Both the position numbers and the translations under genes were made by a program. From Nemertoderma westbladi (taxonomy: Eukaryota; Xenacoelomorpha; Nemertodermatida; Nemertodermatidae): a stretch of 64,000 nucleotides of DNA. Shown here in pieces: positions 35,501-46,686 of the stretch (the first letter of the stretch is position 1; every line of letters starts with the position of its first letter). Under the pieces are notes generated by a model. The model did no database searches. It was not told the origin of the DNA and saw only the letters and a program-made list of their open reading frames with translations. The stretch is from contig JAUCBJ010009150.1 of assembly GCA_032718475.1 (NCBI GenBank), forward strand, positions 62,001 through 126,000, given 5' to 3'.

Positions 35501-37210
35501 GGCTAATAGTCCGTGCTGTTTACATACAATGTATGACATTAGAAACCCATCGAAATCGGAGGTAACATATGCAACGGTGGGTATACAACGTTCATAGTAA
35601 ATTATATTAATTGAAATGGAACCAAGACATTCCATTTGTGTTTTATTTGCAGCTAACAGCGGTATGACGTCATTGGGGTTGATATACTGGGTTAAACCAT
35701 GGGTTTCGACAATAGAATTCGAAATTATGGTGTCATCCGCCCCAGTATCAACTACTGATGAATTTATGAAAAAGGATGCATCATGGCAGGAGACAGAGAC
35801 GCGTATCCTAGGTGGTTTCGATGAAACAGCATAAATGAATGCATTATTGTTGTTTATGTTTCCATCCTCGAGATCGGTTGCAATATAGCTATTATGGGAG
35901 GCTTTATTTGGATGCGACCGAGGGACAGGTTTAGGAGTCGTGGAGGTCGAGGTAGCGGACTGTTTCTTACCGCAAACAGGAGCTATGTGACCTTGTATAC
36001 CACAAGCGTGACAGGTACTGGATCGATGCGGGCACTGACTCCGTTCGTGGGCTGAGTAACACTTTTGACAAGATTTTCGCCGTTCATAAGGTTGCTGGTT
36101 GGAGCGGGGGGCGGAGGGACTCCGTCTTTGTTTGTGGCGTGGGCCTCGGTACCGTGGGTTGGAGGTTGATCGACCGCGGTGCTGTTCTGAATCTGTTGCA
36201 TGTTTCCAACCGGATGTAGAATTTCCAGGGCCAGAAACTTTCAATGTTTTGGAGACTGCACCAGTAGCATCGCGGCGTGATTGTTCCCGGGCTCGACAAA
36301 CCTTAAGAACATCGTCCAGGGTGGGGTCATCGTACTGTTCGAATATTTTCTCCCTGAGTTCGTCATCGTTGATGCCGGAAATAATTTGGGTCATAAGTTG
36401 CTGTTCCGAGCAATGGTTACAGGGTTCGGAATTACTCTGTAAGTCGGACAAGCGGACATAGTAGTCATCAAAGGATTCGCCCTGAGACTGTTTAGTGCGG
36501 GTAAACTCCACACGGCGGCACACAACGTTGGTTTTGCGACGATAATGAGCAAGGAGTTGGTCGAGAATTTCGTTGACCGTCATGGTGTCGGTGACGTGCA
36601 TGATGACTCGCATCGCATCCTGAGTTTTACGGGAGATGCAGCCATAAAGGTGAACAACCTGGGCTGCGAGGTCGAGAGAGAGGATGTCGTTAACGTTATA
36701 AAAGCGTTCGAACTGTTCTCGCCAGGTTTTGAACTGCGCTAGGGTATAGTCGTTTGTTAATGGTTCGGGTTTGTAAGAGGAATCCACGCGGCGGGATGTC
36801 CTGTGGTCGCCAGCGGCAGCGGGCGCGGGGCCGTGGCCGGGGGCTATGGCAGCGCCGCGCGGGCCCTGGGTACCAGGAACCGGTACGGCTGGGCGTTGTT
36901 GATCCGTGAGGAACTGGAAGAAGGCGTTTTGCTGGTCGCGTGCAGCGGCCTGCTGTTCGCGGATGAAACCCATTAACACAGCGACGGAATCGCCTTCCAC
37001 GGTTCGGTAAACTTCCTCCACGCCAGGGTTGGAGGTGATGTCGGACACGTTATGTTCGCGGACAAATTTCATAATTATGCAACGCATAGAATCTGTGTTC
37101 GTCTTGGCGTCGACGCTGATGCTGAACTGTGTGGCCCACTCCCGGAGTTGATCCCGTGGGGCGTCAGCAACGTCAGCCAAAGATGGTAAATCTTCCAAGT
37201 TGGATGCCAT
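32582..37210 (-). CDS. gag-pol: Gag-Pol polyprotein of the Ty3/gypsy element
   Basis: This single uninterrupted frame of 1542 codons encodes capsid and replication enzymes without a gag/pol frameshift. I start it at the ATG at 37210 (MASNLED), which has G at -3 and G at +4; the frame stays open upstream but without ATG. Visible parts: Gag, residues about 1-415, with a basic stretch (345-380), a CCHC knuckle (C400, C403, H408, C413) and a looser one before it (C381, C384, H388, C393); aspartic protease VDTGAD (D488); reverse transcriptase with KFDATHGYWQ (D740) and IVDD (D802, D803); RNase H with D949, E995, D1023 and D1070; integrase with zinc-binding H1191, H1194, C1224 and C1227, then D1255, D1309 and E1345 with the canonical 35-residue gap between the last two. 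No chromodomain and no envelope frame are seen. The stop codon lies in the inner duplicated polypurine region. No inactivating lesion is visible. Confidence 0.96.
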   Translation of the reverse strand: MASNLEDLPSLADVADAPRDQLREWATQFSISVDAKTNTDSMRCIIMKFVREHNVSDITSNPGVEEVYRTVEGDSVAVLMGFIREQQAAARDQQNAFFQFLTDQQRPAVPVPGTQGPRGAAIAPGHGPAPAAAGDHRTSRRVDSSYKPEPLTNDYTLAQFKTWREQFERFYNVNDILSLDLAAQVVHLYGCISRKTQDAMRVIMHVTDTMTVNEILDQLLAHYRRKTNVVCRRVEFTRTKQSQGESFDDYYVRLSDLQSNSEPCNHCSEQQLMTQIISGINDDELREKIFEQYDDPTLDDVLKVCRAREQSRRDATGAVSKTLKVSGPGNSTSGWKHATDSEQHRGRSTSNPRYRGPRHKQRRSPSAPRSNQQPYERRKSCQKCYSAHERSQCPHRSSTCHACGIQGHIAPVCGKKQSATSTSTTPKPVPRSHPNKASHNSYIATDLEDGNINNNNAFIYAVSSKPPRIRVSVSCHDASFFINSSVVDTGADDTIISNSIVETHGLTQYINPNDVIPLLAANKTQMECLGSISINIIYYERCIPTVAYVTSDFDGFLMSYIVCKQHGLLAPEFPIPGYITAQRGNLLTVSTPPPITDDTPIKTIENTHQQLVCEFNDVFAGSSPNVELPTMSGDPMHIYMKKGYEAYAVHAARPIPFAYREEIKENLNQMELKGVISKVDYPTEFVSPLVVTTKKNGKLRMCVDHTRLNIHIHRPVHPFPSPRDVVFSIPHGMRYFSKFDATHGYWQIPLDEDSQPLTTFLTPYGRYMYLRAPMGLSCSGDEYCRRGDAALEGLTNSRKIVDDIIVYTTTFDEHVTIVSELLTRCRNASITLNPDKIVFAQPSVEFAGYIVGHTGVEADPSRVSAISEFPIPTNIRELRSFFGLVNQLGEFSNEIAAVAAPLRPLLQTRNSFLWLDVHTAAFNAVKAALVSPPVLQPFNPALPTVLRTDASRLQGLGYVLLQNHNADLNSPPSWRLIQCGSRFTTNTESRYAMCELELLAVVWAASKCKLYLQGLTHFDIEVDHKPLIPILNRFTLDLIENPRLQRLREKLAPYTFTAKWVPGKDNHSADALSRAPTSDPQPSDEVLFQDDHHTAVIQRVSAIDDESVADGHPSHDPALDIIINAAKTDIPYQHLYHYLANGKDTDDIPKQSVHQYKSILPELSIDGDLILYGARIIIPSSIRREILKRLHASHQGIVRTKRRARQAFYWPGMNSDIKNTVESCDSCQLYQRSQPHEDLISTPLPNRPFEQCSADLYSYAYQYYLVYADRHTGWPIVEAYRTCPSTRHLIDSFTQYFRDYGAPVELSTDGGPQFTSEEFRNFLHDWSVTHRISSPEYPQSNGHAESAVHAMKALVKKCQTANKHLDQRAFAEAILEWRNTPSATGLSPAQLLYGRSMRSRVPVHPASFATKPTTDSVIRAGILKQDMADRYNLSAHPLPPLTLGETVRLQSQRTRLWDRTGTIVGKLGFRRFEILLSNGRKLIRNRRYLRRFVGARNSPSTPSNPDTPRGSPPKRNITFDDEVRSKIIPRRSPRLKGGGERY
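32595..32605 (-). other. Second, inner polypurine tract
   Basis: AAAGGGGGAGG followed by TGAGAGGTACT repeats the outer tract plus the first bases of the LTR, 51 bp further inside. It overlaps the last codons of gag-pol (KGGGE) and supplies the stop codon. Confidence 0.7.
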
Positions 37211-37333
37211 AACAGATACGGTGATACAGAAAATGTGTACCAGTGTACAGTTGAGTAAAGTACGGTATGGTATTGCAGTATTGAGAACGGTATTGCAAAG
37301 TTCAGAAGTTGGGGTGTATCGCTGAGGTAGCAG

Positions 37334-37351
37334 ACTACACAAACTGCGCCA
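37334..37351 (-). other. Probable primer-binding site
   Basis: TGGCGCAGTTTGTGTAG immediately follows the 5' LTR on the element strand. TGG is the complement of a tRNA 3' CCA end. I cannot identify the tRNA from memory with confidence. Confidence 0.6.
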
Positions 37352-37616
37352 TGCTATGTTGTGAGGTGAGCCGAAAGATAGAACAAGAGTTTATCTGAAG
37401 CATGTACACAACATAATAATCAATATAATACATATATAGATGTGATAGATAAGTCAGCAGTCAGGTGGGCGCCGACTGCATAGCAGATATACCAGATACC
37501 GGTATGGTAGGTATTAGTATGCTATAAGAAGAACGGTACAGCAGTAAGGTAAACGACAGAACAGTATAACATACATATATACTATATGGCTACGAGTAGG
37601 TCACGAGTATCTCTCA
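37352..37616 (-). repeat. 5' LTR of the gypsy element
   Basis: This 265-bp copy is identical by eye to the 3' LTR and contains the promoter region of the element. No strong TATA box is picked out here; several ATATAT stretches occur. Confidence 0.93.
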
Positions 37617-37809
37617 CTGCTATGCTATGCTCTGCTATGCTATGCTATGCTATGCTATCCTATACTATGCTATGCTATGCTATGCTATGCTATGCTGTGC
37701 TATGCTATGCTATGTTAAGCTATAACATGCTATGCTATGCTATGCTATGCTATGCTATGCTATGCTATGCTATGTTAAGCTATGATATGCTATGTTATGC
37801 TATGCTATG
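37617..37809 (+). repeat. TATGC satellite block 6, right part
   Basis: The pentamer block resumes with one extra base (CTGCTATGC) after the LTR, includes GTTAAGCTATAACATGC, and reaches the usual boundary into the 43-bp array. Confidence 0.93.
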
Positions 37810-38645
37810 TTTGTCAAAATGACATTTTGACATGTCATTTTGCCATAATGTCATTTTCAAGTTGACATTTTGACATGTCATTTTGCCAAAATGTCATTTT
37901 CAAGTTGACATTTTGACATGTCATTTGCCAAAATGTCAATGTGTCAATATGTCACTTTCAAATTGACAGTTTGACATGTCATTTTGTCAAAATGTCACTT
38001 TCAAATTGACATTTTGACATGTCATTTTGTCAAATGTCATTTTCAAGTTGACATTTTGACATGTAATTTTGCCAAAATGTCACTTTCGAATTGACATTTT
38101 GACATGTCATTTTGCCAAAATGTCAATGTGTCAATATGTCACTTTCAAATTGACAGTTTGACATGTCATTTTGTCAAAATGTAACTTTCAAATTGACATT
38201 TTGACATGTCAATTTGCCAAAATGTCACTTTCGAATTGACATTTTGACATGTTATTTTGCCAAAATGTCACATTCGAATTAACATTTTGACATGTCATTT
38301 TGCCAAAATGTCAATGAGTCAATATGTCACTTTCAAATTGACAGTTTGACATGTCATTTTGTCAAAATGTCAATGTGTCAATATGTCACTTTCAAATTGA
38401 CAGTTTGACATGTCATTTTGTCAAAATGTCACTTTCAAATTGACATTTTGACATGTCATTTTGCCAAATGTCATTTTCAAGTTGACATTTTGACATGTAA
38501 TTATGCCAAAATGTCACTTTCGAATTGACATTTTCACATGTCATTTTGCCAAAATGTCAATGTGTCAATATGTCACTTTCAAATTGACAGTTTGACATGT
38601 CATTTTGTCAAAATGTCATTTTCAAATTGACATTTTGACATGTCA
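37810..38645. repeat. 43-bp palindromic satellite block 7
   Basis: This block is only 836 bp. It matches the left part and right end of block 6 but lacks its middle, consistent with an internal deletion of about 580 bp. It starts with GCCATAATGTCATTTTC, a private variant. Confidence 0.93.
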
Positions 38646-39193
38646 TATTTTATGAGATTTAATGTATTTTTTCTTGAAAAAGCAAACATAACTATTCCCA
38701 GTCCGTTTCTGTAACATTTAAAGAAAAGTTAACTTGTGATACTTCTTTTAGTGTTAAATTAACAGCAGATTCCAAATACAGTAACCGTTTTTACATATGA
38801 TTTGTAGTTCTCGCGATATTTGGGTTCAAACACAACGTTTTTTTATATTTTACGAAATTTAAGGTATTTTTTCTTGAAAAAGCAAACATAACTATTCCCA
38901 GTCCGTTTCTGTAACATTTAGAGAAAAGTTAACTTGTGATACTTCTTTTAGTGTTAAATTAACAGCAGATTCCAAATACAGTAACCGTTTTTACATATGA
39001 TTTGTAGTTCTCGCGATATTTGGGTTCAAACACAACGTTTTTTTATATTTTACGAAATTTAAGGTATTTTTTCTTGAAAAAGCATACATAACTATTCCCA
39101 GTCCGTTTCTGTAACATTTAGAGAAAAGTTAACTTGTGATACTTCTTTTAGTGTTAAATTAACCGCAGATTCCAAATACAGTAACCGTTTTTA
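38646..39193. repeat. 200-bp satellite, 3 copies (unit 7)
   Basis: The first copy is a hybrid. It has the first-copy left edge (TATGAGATTTAATG) and AAAGAAAAG, but the inner-copy text AAGCAAACATAACTATTCCC instead of AAGCGAACATAACTTTTC. This suggests unequal exchange between a first and an inner copy. Confidence 0.95.
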
Positions 39194-41149
39194 CTTAAAT
39201 TGTAGATTTTGCAACAAAAATTAAAAAAAAATACGATTTGAGGGAATCACAACAAAACTTTTTAAGTTTAAAACAACCGGTTATGTTAAACATAACGGTA
39301 ACGTATAACGGCATAACGGTACCAAAAATAACTTCATTTTAATAACAAAATAAACGGATAAACAGATGAGTAACCAGAACCCGGTAGCACAAACATACAG
39401 ATCAGTAACAGCAGTATCAACACCAGATTAGCACAAGACTTAATAAGTAAAATGAAAGCCGACTTCCACCACTGGGTACGAACCTATTGCTTAACGAAAT
39501 GTCCCTATTTATAATCGAATATGGTGCGAGCCACAAAGTCTGTGAGCCATAGCATATAGTTGAATGTAGAGCATGCATGGGCCATTGTCAGTCCGTTGAA
39601 TTGAGATTTAGAGGGAAAATCATATCATTAGCCAAAATGGAGCCTTCGCAAAACGTTTATCTAATGAACAATGTCTATTATTTGGCCTAGCTAGTACAAC
39701 TGTATGCCACCGTTCACGGACCCCGCCAACCCACCGAGTCCCTACAGATCTCCCTTGGGTTCCTCTTGGCCCTCGAAGTATCGTATCTTATCCTTGGGAT
39801 TGGGGATTATGGTAGCGCTGCCCGGCTTCCAGTCGATCGGACAGACGTCCCCGTGCTGGTCCGTGTACTGGAAGGCCTGCACGAGACGCAGGGTCTGTAA
39901 GGGTCCGTAAGTCGTTCTCAACATTATTGTGGGAATCTGGGAAGCCCAAGTTCGCACGGCGTGGGTTCGTGGATGCCATAGCACGCGTCCCGACCTGGAG
40001 AAAACAATTAAGTGAAAATACAAATGAACAGTGACATGTTATTTAAAAATCTCATATAATTAAATATCAATTAAACATCAATAAACACAAACACATATTT
40101 AATAATAAACAAACACACCAACACTTATATAATGTAGGAATGAATAATTACCCGTTGTAACAATAATTGCAAGCCAGACGTCCCAACACTTTAATAAATA
40201 ATTCATTGCGAACGACTTGCTGGTAATGTTGTGAATAAACAGTAAATCTAAACTCTAAATAATCAATTGTAATTAAACTTTAAACCAAAGCGATTTTAAA
40301 TAAGAAACTTTGTTAAACGTAACTTATAATATATTCAGCTACTGAGGAGGCAGCGCTTATTATATATTGGTGTTGGTGTCTGTAATACAAAGCGAACAAA
40401 TGTCTGGCCATTGACCTTGTGTCTTTGTGTGAAGCCGCGCTATCCAATAATAAGACGGTATAACAATTATTGGTTGTTCAAGCAAAGGCAATGTATACGT
40501 TAATGTATAATAATATGTTGCTTGGCGTGGGTGGCTGAGGCCTTGGCCTTGGTTGGTTAGTTTCCAGGGTGATTGTTCTAGAATATTAAATTATTTACCT
40601 TGAGTGAACCAAACCAACCACCCACACAATGCTGAAGCACAGCGCATTGTATCCCAGCCGTCCAGCCCAGCCCGGCTGGCGCCTCCTACAATACAATGCA
40701 AGCAGCTCAGCTCAATATTGCTTGAAAATTCTCTTGTAAATATTTTCCAACTCAATAAATAATTACACTTGAAATGCACTATAGAGGGGTGGGGAGGTGT
40801 TAGCGATGTCGCCCGGTGATTCTGAGCGTTTTTGGTGATCATTTGCTTAAAATATATTTTTTATGCTCTATCTCGTGGTGTCGGTTAGAACGCGCGAAAA
40901 TGAAAATCGATGCTCATTTTTGAAAAAAATCGGAAGTTATTTCGGTAAATTGCGGCTAATTTTGGGAAGGGCTTTTGGAATGGCAATTTATTATTTAATA
41001 CAGTTGAATATTTGGCTGAATTGAAGTTCATTAACCCGGGTAATTAAATTGAAATAACAAGTTATTTTGCAAAATTATGGCTAATTTTGGGAAGGGCTTT
41101 TGGAATGGCATTGAAATTGAAATGAAAGGTGTTCTTAGGAGAATTTGAA
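39194..41149. repeat. Low-copy core of unit 7
   Basis: Type B. It shares GTGATTGTTCTAG, CGATGCTCATTTTTG and GGTAAATTGCGGC with unit 5, supporting a two-unit duplication spanning the retrotransposon site. Confidence 0.85.
39742..39994 (-). pseudogene. 2-Cys peroxiredoxin exon remnant, unit 7
   Basis: Translation is identical to the other copies; the cysteine codon is TGT. It lies 2.1 kb to the right of the 5' LTR and on the same strand, so the element points away from it. Confidence 0.78.
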
Positions 41150-41309
41150 TTAATAACTAGTGCCCTACATAACAGCGCAGTGCACTTAATAACGAGTGCC
41201 CTACATAACGGCGCAGTGCACTTTATAACGGCGCAGTGCACTTCATAAAGGTGTAGTGCACTTCATAAAGGTATTAGTAGTGCACTTCATAACGATGCAG
41301 TGCACTTAA
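41150..41309. repeat. 36-bp satellite array, short form (unit 7)
   Basis: This array is 160 bp with the GGTATTAGTAG variant of units 5 and 8. Confidence 0.93.
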
Positions 41310-42238
41310 TGTTATATGCTATATTTCATGTTATATGCTATAGTACATGCTCTGCGATATGCTATATGGTATGGTATATGCTATGCTATATGCGATATGC
41401 TATAAGCTATATGTTATATATTATGCTATAGTACATGCTATGCTATATGCTATGCTATATGCTATGCTATATGCTATGCTATTTGCTAGGCTATATGCTA
41501 TGCTATATGTTATAGGCTATGCTATAAGCTATATGTCATATGTTATATGTTATGCTATATGCAATGTCATGCTATATGTTATGGTATATGCCACGTTATG
41601 ATATATGCTATGCTATGCTATATGTCATATGCTATATGTTAAATGTTATGCTATATGCCATGTTATGTTATATGCTATAGTACATGCTAAGCTATATGCT
41701 CTATGCTATGCTATATGCTATATGCAATATATCATATGCTATGCTATGTTATGCTATATGCCATATGCTATGATACAACCTATGCTGTATGCAATATATC
41801 ATATGATATGCTATGTTATGCTATATGCTATGGTACATCCTATGCTATATGCTATGCTATGCTATGCTATGCTATATGCTATGCTATATGCTATGCTATA
41901 TGATATGATATATGCTATGCTATATGTTATATACTATATGTTATATGTTATGCTATATGCCACGTTATGCATGCTATGCTATGCTATGCTATGTTATGCT
42001 ATGCTATCATATGTTATGTTGTTCTATGCTATGCTATGCTATGCTATGCTATACTATGCTATGCTATGCTATGCTCTGCTATGCTATGCTATGCTATACT
42101 ATGCTATGCTATGCTATGCTATGCTGTGCTATGCTATGCTATGTTAAGCTATAATATGCTATGCTATGCTATGCTATGCTATGCTATGCTATGCTATGCT
42201 ATGTTAAGCTATGATATGCTATGTTATGCTATGCTATG
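41310..42238 (+). repeat. TATGC satellite block 7
   Basis: This 929-bp block matches block 5 along its complex left part, including TTATATATTATGC and CTATAAGCTATATGTC, and differs mainly in the pure pentamer tail (GCTCTGC near 42075). Confidence 0.95.
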
Positions 42239-43657
42239 TTTGTCAAAATGACATTTTGACATGTCATTTTGCCAAAATGTCATTTTCAAGTTGACATTTT
42301 GACATGTCATTTTGCCAAAATGTCATTTTCAAGTTGACATTTTGACATGTCATTTGCCAAAATGTCAATGTGTCAATATGTCACTTTCAAATTGACAGTT
42401 TGACATGTCATTTTGTCAAAATGTCACTTTCAAATTGACATTTTGACATGTCATTTTGTCAAATGTCATTTTCAAGTTGACATTTTGACATGTAATTTTG
42501 CCAAAATGTCACTTTCGAATTGACATTTTGACATGTCATTTTGCCAAAATGTCAATGTGTCAATATGTCACTTTCAAATTGACAGTTTGACATGTCATTT
42601 TGTCAAAATGTAACTTTCAAATTGACATTTTGACATGTCAATTTGCCAAAATGTCACTTTCGAATTGACATTTTGACATGTTATTTTGCCAAAATGTCAC
42701 ATTCGAATTGACATTTTGACATGTCATTTTGCCAAAAAGTCATTTTCAAGTTGACATTTTGACATGTCATTTGCCAAAATGTCAATGAGTCAATATGTCA
42801 CTTTCAAATTGACAGTTTGACATGTTTTTTTGTCAAAATGTCAATGTGTCAATGTGTCAATATGTCACTTTCAAATTGACAGTTTGACATGTCATTTTGT
42901 AAAATGTCACTTTCAAATTGACATTTTGACATGTCATTTTGCCAAAATGTCATTTTCAAGTTGACATTTTGACATGTCATTTGCCAAAATGTCAATGTGT
43001 CAATATGTCACATTCAAATTGACAGTTTGACATGTCATTTTGTAAAATGTCACTTTCAAATTGACATTTTGACATGTCATTTTGCCAAAATGTCATTTTC
43101 AAGTTGACATTTTGACATGTCATTTGCCAAAATGTCAATATGTCAATATGCCACTTTCAAATTGACAGTTTGACATGTCATTTTGTCAAAATGTAACTTT
43201 CAAATTGACATTTTGACATGTCAATTTGCCAAAATGTGACTTTCGAATTGACATTTTGACATGTTATTTTGCCAAAATGTCACATTCGAATTAACATTTT
43301 GACATGTCATTTTGCCAAAATGTCAATGAGTCAATATGTCACTTTCAAATTGACAGTTTGACATGTCATTTTGTCAAAATGTCAATGTGTCAATATGTCA
43401 CTTTCAAATTGACAGTTTGACATGTCATTTTGTCAAAATGTCACTTTCAAATTGACATTTTGACATGTCATTTTGCCAAATGTCATTTTCAAGTTGACAT
43501 TTTGACATGTAATTATGCCAAAATGTCACTTTCGAATTGACATTTTCACATGTCATTTTGCCAAAATGTCAATGTGTCAATATGTCACTTTCAAATTGAC
43601 AGTTTGACATGTCATTTTGTCAAAATGTCATTTTCAAATTGACATTTTGACATGTCA
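42239..43657. repeat. 43-bp palindromic satellite block 8
   Basis: At 1419 bp it is almost the same length and order as block 6, with a few changes such as AATGTGACTTTCG near 43235 and CGAATTAACATTTTG near 43288. Confidence 0.95.
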
Positions 43658-44605
43658 TATTTTATGAGATTTAAGGTATTTTTTCTTGAAAAAGCGAACA
43701 TAACTTTTCTGAGTCCGTTTCTGTGACATTTAAAGAAAAGTTAACTTGTGATACTTCTTTTAGTGTTAAATTAACAGCAGATTCCAAATACAGTAACCGT
43801 TTTTACATATGATTTGTAGTTCTCGCGATATTTGGGTTCAAACACAACGTTTTTTGATATTTTACGAAATTTAAGGTATTTTTTCTTGAAAAAGCAAACA
43901 TAACTATTCCCAGTCCGTTTCTGTAACATTTAAAGAAAAGTTAACTTGTGATACTTCTTTTAGTGTTAAATTAAAAGCAGATTCCAAATACAGTAACCGT
44001 TTTTACATATGATTTGTAGTTCTCGCGATATTTGGGTTCAAACACAACGTTTTTTGATATTTTACGAAATTTAAGGTATTTTTTCTTGAAAAAGCAAACA
44101 TAACTATTCCCAGTCCGTTTCTGTAACATTTAGAGAAAAGTTAACTTGTGATACTTCTTTTAGTGTTAAATTAACAGCAGATTCCAAATACAGTAACCGT
44201 TTTTACATATGATTTGTAGTTCTCGCGATATTTGGGTTCAAACACAACGTTTTTTTATATTTTACGAAATTTAAGGTATTTTTTCTTGAAAAAGCAAACA
44301 TAACTATTCCCAGTCCGTTTCTGTAACATTTAGAGAAAAGTTAACTTGTGATACTTCTTTTAGTGTTAAATTAACAGCAGATTCCAAATACAGTAACCGT
44401 TTTTACATATGATTTGTAGTTCTCGCGATATTTGGGTTCAAACACAACGTTTTTTTATATTTTACGAAATTTAAGGTATTTTTTCTTGAAAAATCATACA
44501 TAACTATTCCCAGTCCGTTTCTGTAACATTTAGAGAAAAGTTAACTTGTGATACTTCTTTTAGTGTTAAATTAACCGCAGATTCCAAATACAGTAACCGT
44601 TTTTA
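43658..44605. repeat. 200-bp satellite, 5 copies (unit 8)
   Basis: This has the same copy number and copy order as unit 6, including the two copies with seven T residues and the AAATCATACATAAC last copy. The second copy has TTAAAAGCAG. Confidence 0.95.
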
Positions 44606-45153
44606 CTTAAATTGTAGATTTTGCAACAAAAATTAAAAAAAAATACGATTTGAGGGAATCACAACAAAACTTTTTAAGTTTAAAACAACCGGTTATGTTA
44701 AACATAACGGTAACGTATAACGGCATAACGGTACCAAAAATAACTTCATTTTAATAACAAAATAAACGGATAAACAGATGAGTAACCAGAACCCGGTAGC
44801 ACAAACATACAGATCAGTAACAGCAGTATCAACACCAGATTAGCACAAGACTTAATAAGTAAAATGAAAGCCGACTTCCACCACTGGGTACGAACCTATT
44901 GCTTAACGAAATGTCCCTATTTATAATCGAATATGGTGCGAGCCACAAAGTCTGTGAGCCATAGCATATAGTTGAATGTAGAGCATGCATGGGCCATTGT
45001 CAGTCCGTTGAATTGAGATTTAGAGGGAAAATCATATCATTAGCCAAAATGGAGCCTTCGCAAAACGTTTATCTAATGAACAATGTCTATTATTTGGCCT
45101 AGCTAGTACAACTGTATGCCACCGTTCACGGACCCCGCCAACCCACCGAGTCC

Positions 45154-45406
45154 CTACAGATCTCCCTTGGGTTCCTCTTGGCCCTCGAAGTATCGTATCT
45201 TATCCTTGGGATTGGGGATTATGGTAGCGCTGCCCGGCTTCCAGTCGATCGGACAGACGTCCCCGTGCTGGTCCGTGTACTGGAAGGCCTGCACGAGACG
45301 CAGGGTCTGTAAGGGTCCGTAAGTCGTTCTCAACATTATTGTGGGAATCTGGGAAGCCCAAGTTCGCACGGCGTGGGTTCGTGGATGCCATAGCACGCGT
45401 CCCGAC
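45154..45406 (-). pseudogene. 2-Cys peroxiredoxin exon remnant, unit 8
   Basis: Translation is identical to the other copies; the cysteine codon is TGT. Acceptor and stop codon are intact. Confidence 0.78.
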
Positions 45407-46346
45407 CTGGAGAAAACAATTAAGTGAAAATACAAATGAACAGTGACATGTTATTTAAAAATCTCATATAATTAAATATCAATTAAACATCAATAAACAC
45501 AAACACATATTTAATAATAAACAAACACACCAACACTTATATAATGTAGGAATGAATAATTACCCGTTGTAACAATAATTGCAAGCCAGACGTCCCAACA
45601 CTTTAATAAATAATTCATTGCGAACGACTTGCTGGTAATGTTGTGAATAAACTGTAAATCTAAACTCTAAATAATCAATTGTAATTAAACTTTAAACCAG
45701 AGCGATTTTAAATAAGAAACTTTGTTAAACGTAACTTATAATATATTCAGCTACTGAGGAGGCAGCGCTTATTATATATTGGTGTTGGTGTCTGTAATAC
45801 AAAACGAACAAATGTCTGGCCATTGACCTTGTGTCTTTGTGTGAAGCCGCGCTATCCAATAATAAGACGGTATAACAATTATTGGTTGTTCAAGCAAAGG
45901 CAATGTATACGTTAATGTATAATAATATGTTGCTTGGCGTGGGTGGCTGAGGCCTTGGCCTTGGTTGGTTAGTTTCCAGGGTGATTGTTCTAGAATATTA
46001 AATTATTTACCTTGAGTGAACCAAACCAACCACCCACACAATGCTGAAGCACAGCGCATTGTATCCCAGCCGTCCAGCCCAGCCCGGCTGGCGCCTCCTA
46101 CAATACAATGCAAGCAGCTCAGCTCAATATTGCTTGAAAATTCTCTTGTAAATATTTTCCAACTCAATAAATAATTACACTTGAAATGCACTATAGAGGG
46201 GTGGTGAGGTGTTAGCGATGTCGCCCGGTGATTCTGAGCGTTTTTGGTGATCATTTGCTTAAAATATATTTTTTATGCTCTATCTCGTGGTGTCGGTTAG
46301 AACGCGCGAAAATGAAAATCGATGCTCATTTTTGAAAAAAATCGGA

Positions 46347-46650
46347 AGTTATTTCGGTAAATTGCGGCTAATTTTGGGAAGGGCTTTTGGAATGGCAATT
46401 TATTATTTAATACAGTTGAATATTTGGCTGAATTGAAGTTCATTAACCCGGGTAATTAAATTGAAATAACAAGTTATTTCGCAAAATTATGGCTAATTTT
46501 GGGAAGGGCTTTTGGAATGGCAATTTATTATTTAATACAGTTGAATATTTGGCTGAATTGAAGTTCATTAACCCGGGTAATTAAATTGAAATAACAAGTT
46601 ATTTTGCAAAATTATGGCTAATTTTGGGAAGGGCTTTTGGAATGGCATTG
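46347..46650. repeat. 125-bp tandem repeat, 2.4 copies (unit 8)
   Basis: AAGTTATTTCGGTAAATTGC (near 46347), AAGTTATTTCGCAAAATTA (46471) and AAGTTATTTTGCAAAATTA (near 46596) begin successive copies. Each reads GGGAAGGGCTTTTGGAATGG, unlike the GTGTTGG form duplicated in unit 4, so the two expansions arose separately. Confidence 0.88.
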
Positions 46651-46686
46651 AAATTGAAATGAAAGGTGTTCTTAGGAGAATTTGAA

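Larger units (their letters stand above)
32279..37616 (-). mobile_element. Intact Ty3/gypsy-type LTR retrotransposon
   Basis: This 5338-bp element lies on the minus strand in a TATGC satellite block. In element order it has a 5' LTR (right), a primer-binding site, an untranslated leader of about 140 bp, one gag-pol frame, two polypurine tracts and a 3' LTR (left). The LTRs look identical by eye, which argues for a recent insertion. On the element strand, TAGCA directly follows the 3' end and TAGCA plus one extra G precedes the 5' end, so a 5-bp target duplication with an added base is plausible; the pentameric target makes this ambiguous. No other unit contains this element or a solo LTR. The pol domain order (RT, RNase H, integrase) is that of Ty3/gypsy; the overall look recalls the Mag/K02A2.6-type lineage of animals, which is inference. 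Confidence 0.95.
44606..46686. repeat. Low-copy core of unit 8
   Basis: At 2081 bp it is lengthened by one 125-bp tandem copy, like unit 4. It has AATAAACTGTAAATC in common with unit 6. Confidence 0.85.

Noticed and set aside
37211-37342. Upstream extension of gag-pol by 44 codons
   Set aside because: The extension would begin at TTG. The first ATG in frame is at 37210 with a good context, and the extension runs to the edge of the primer-binding site.
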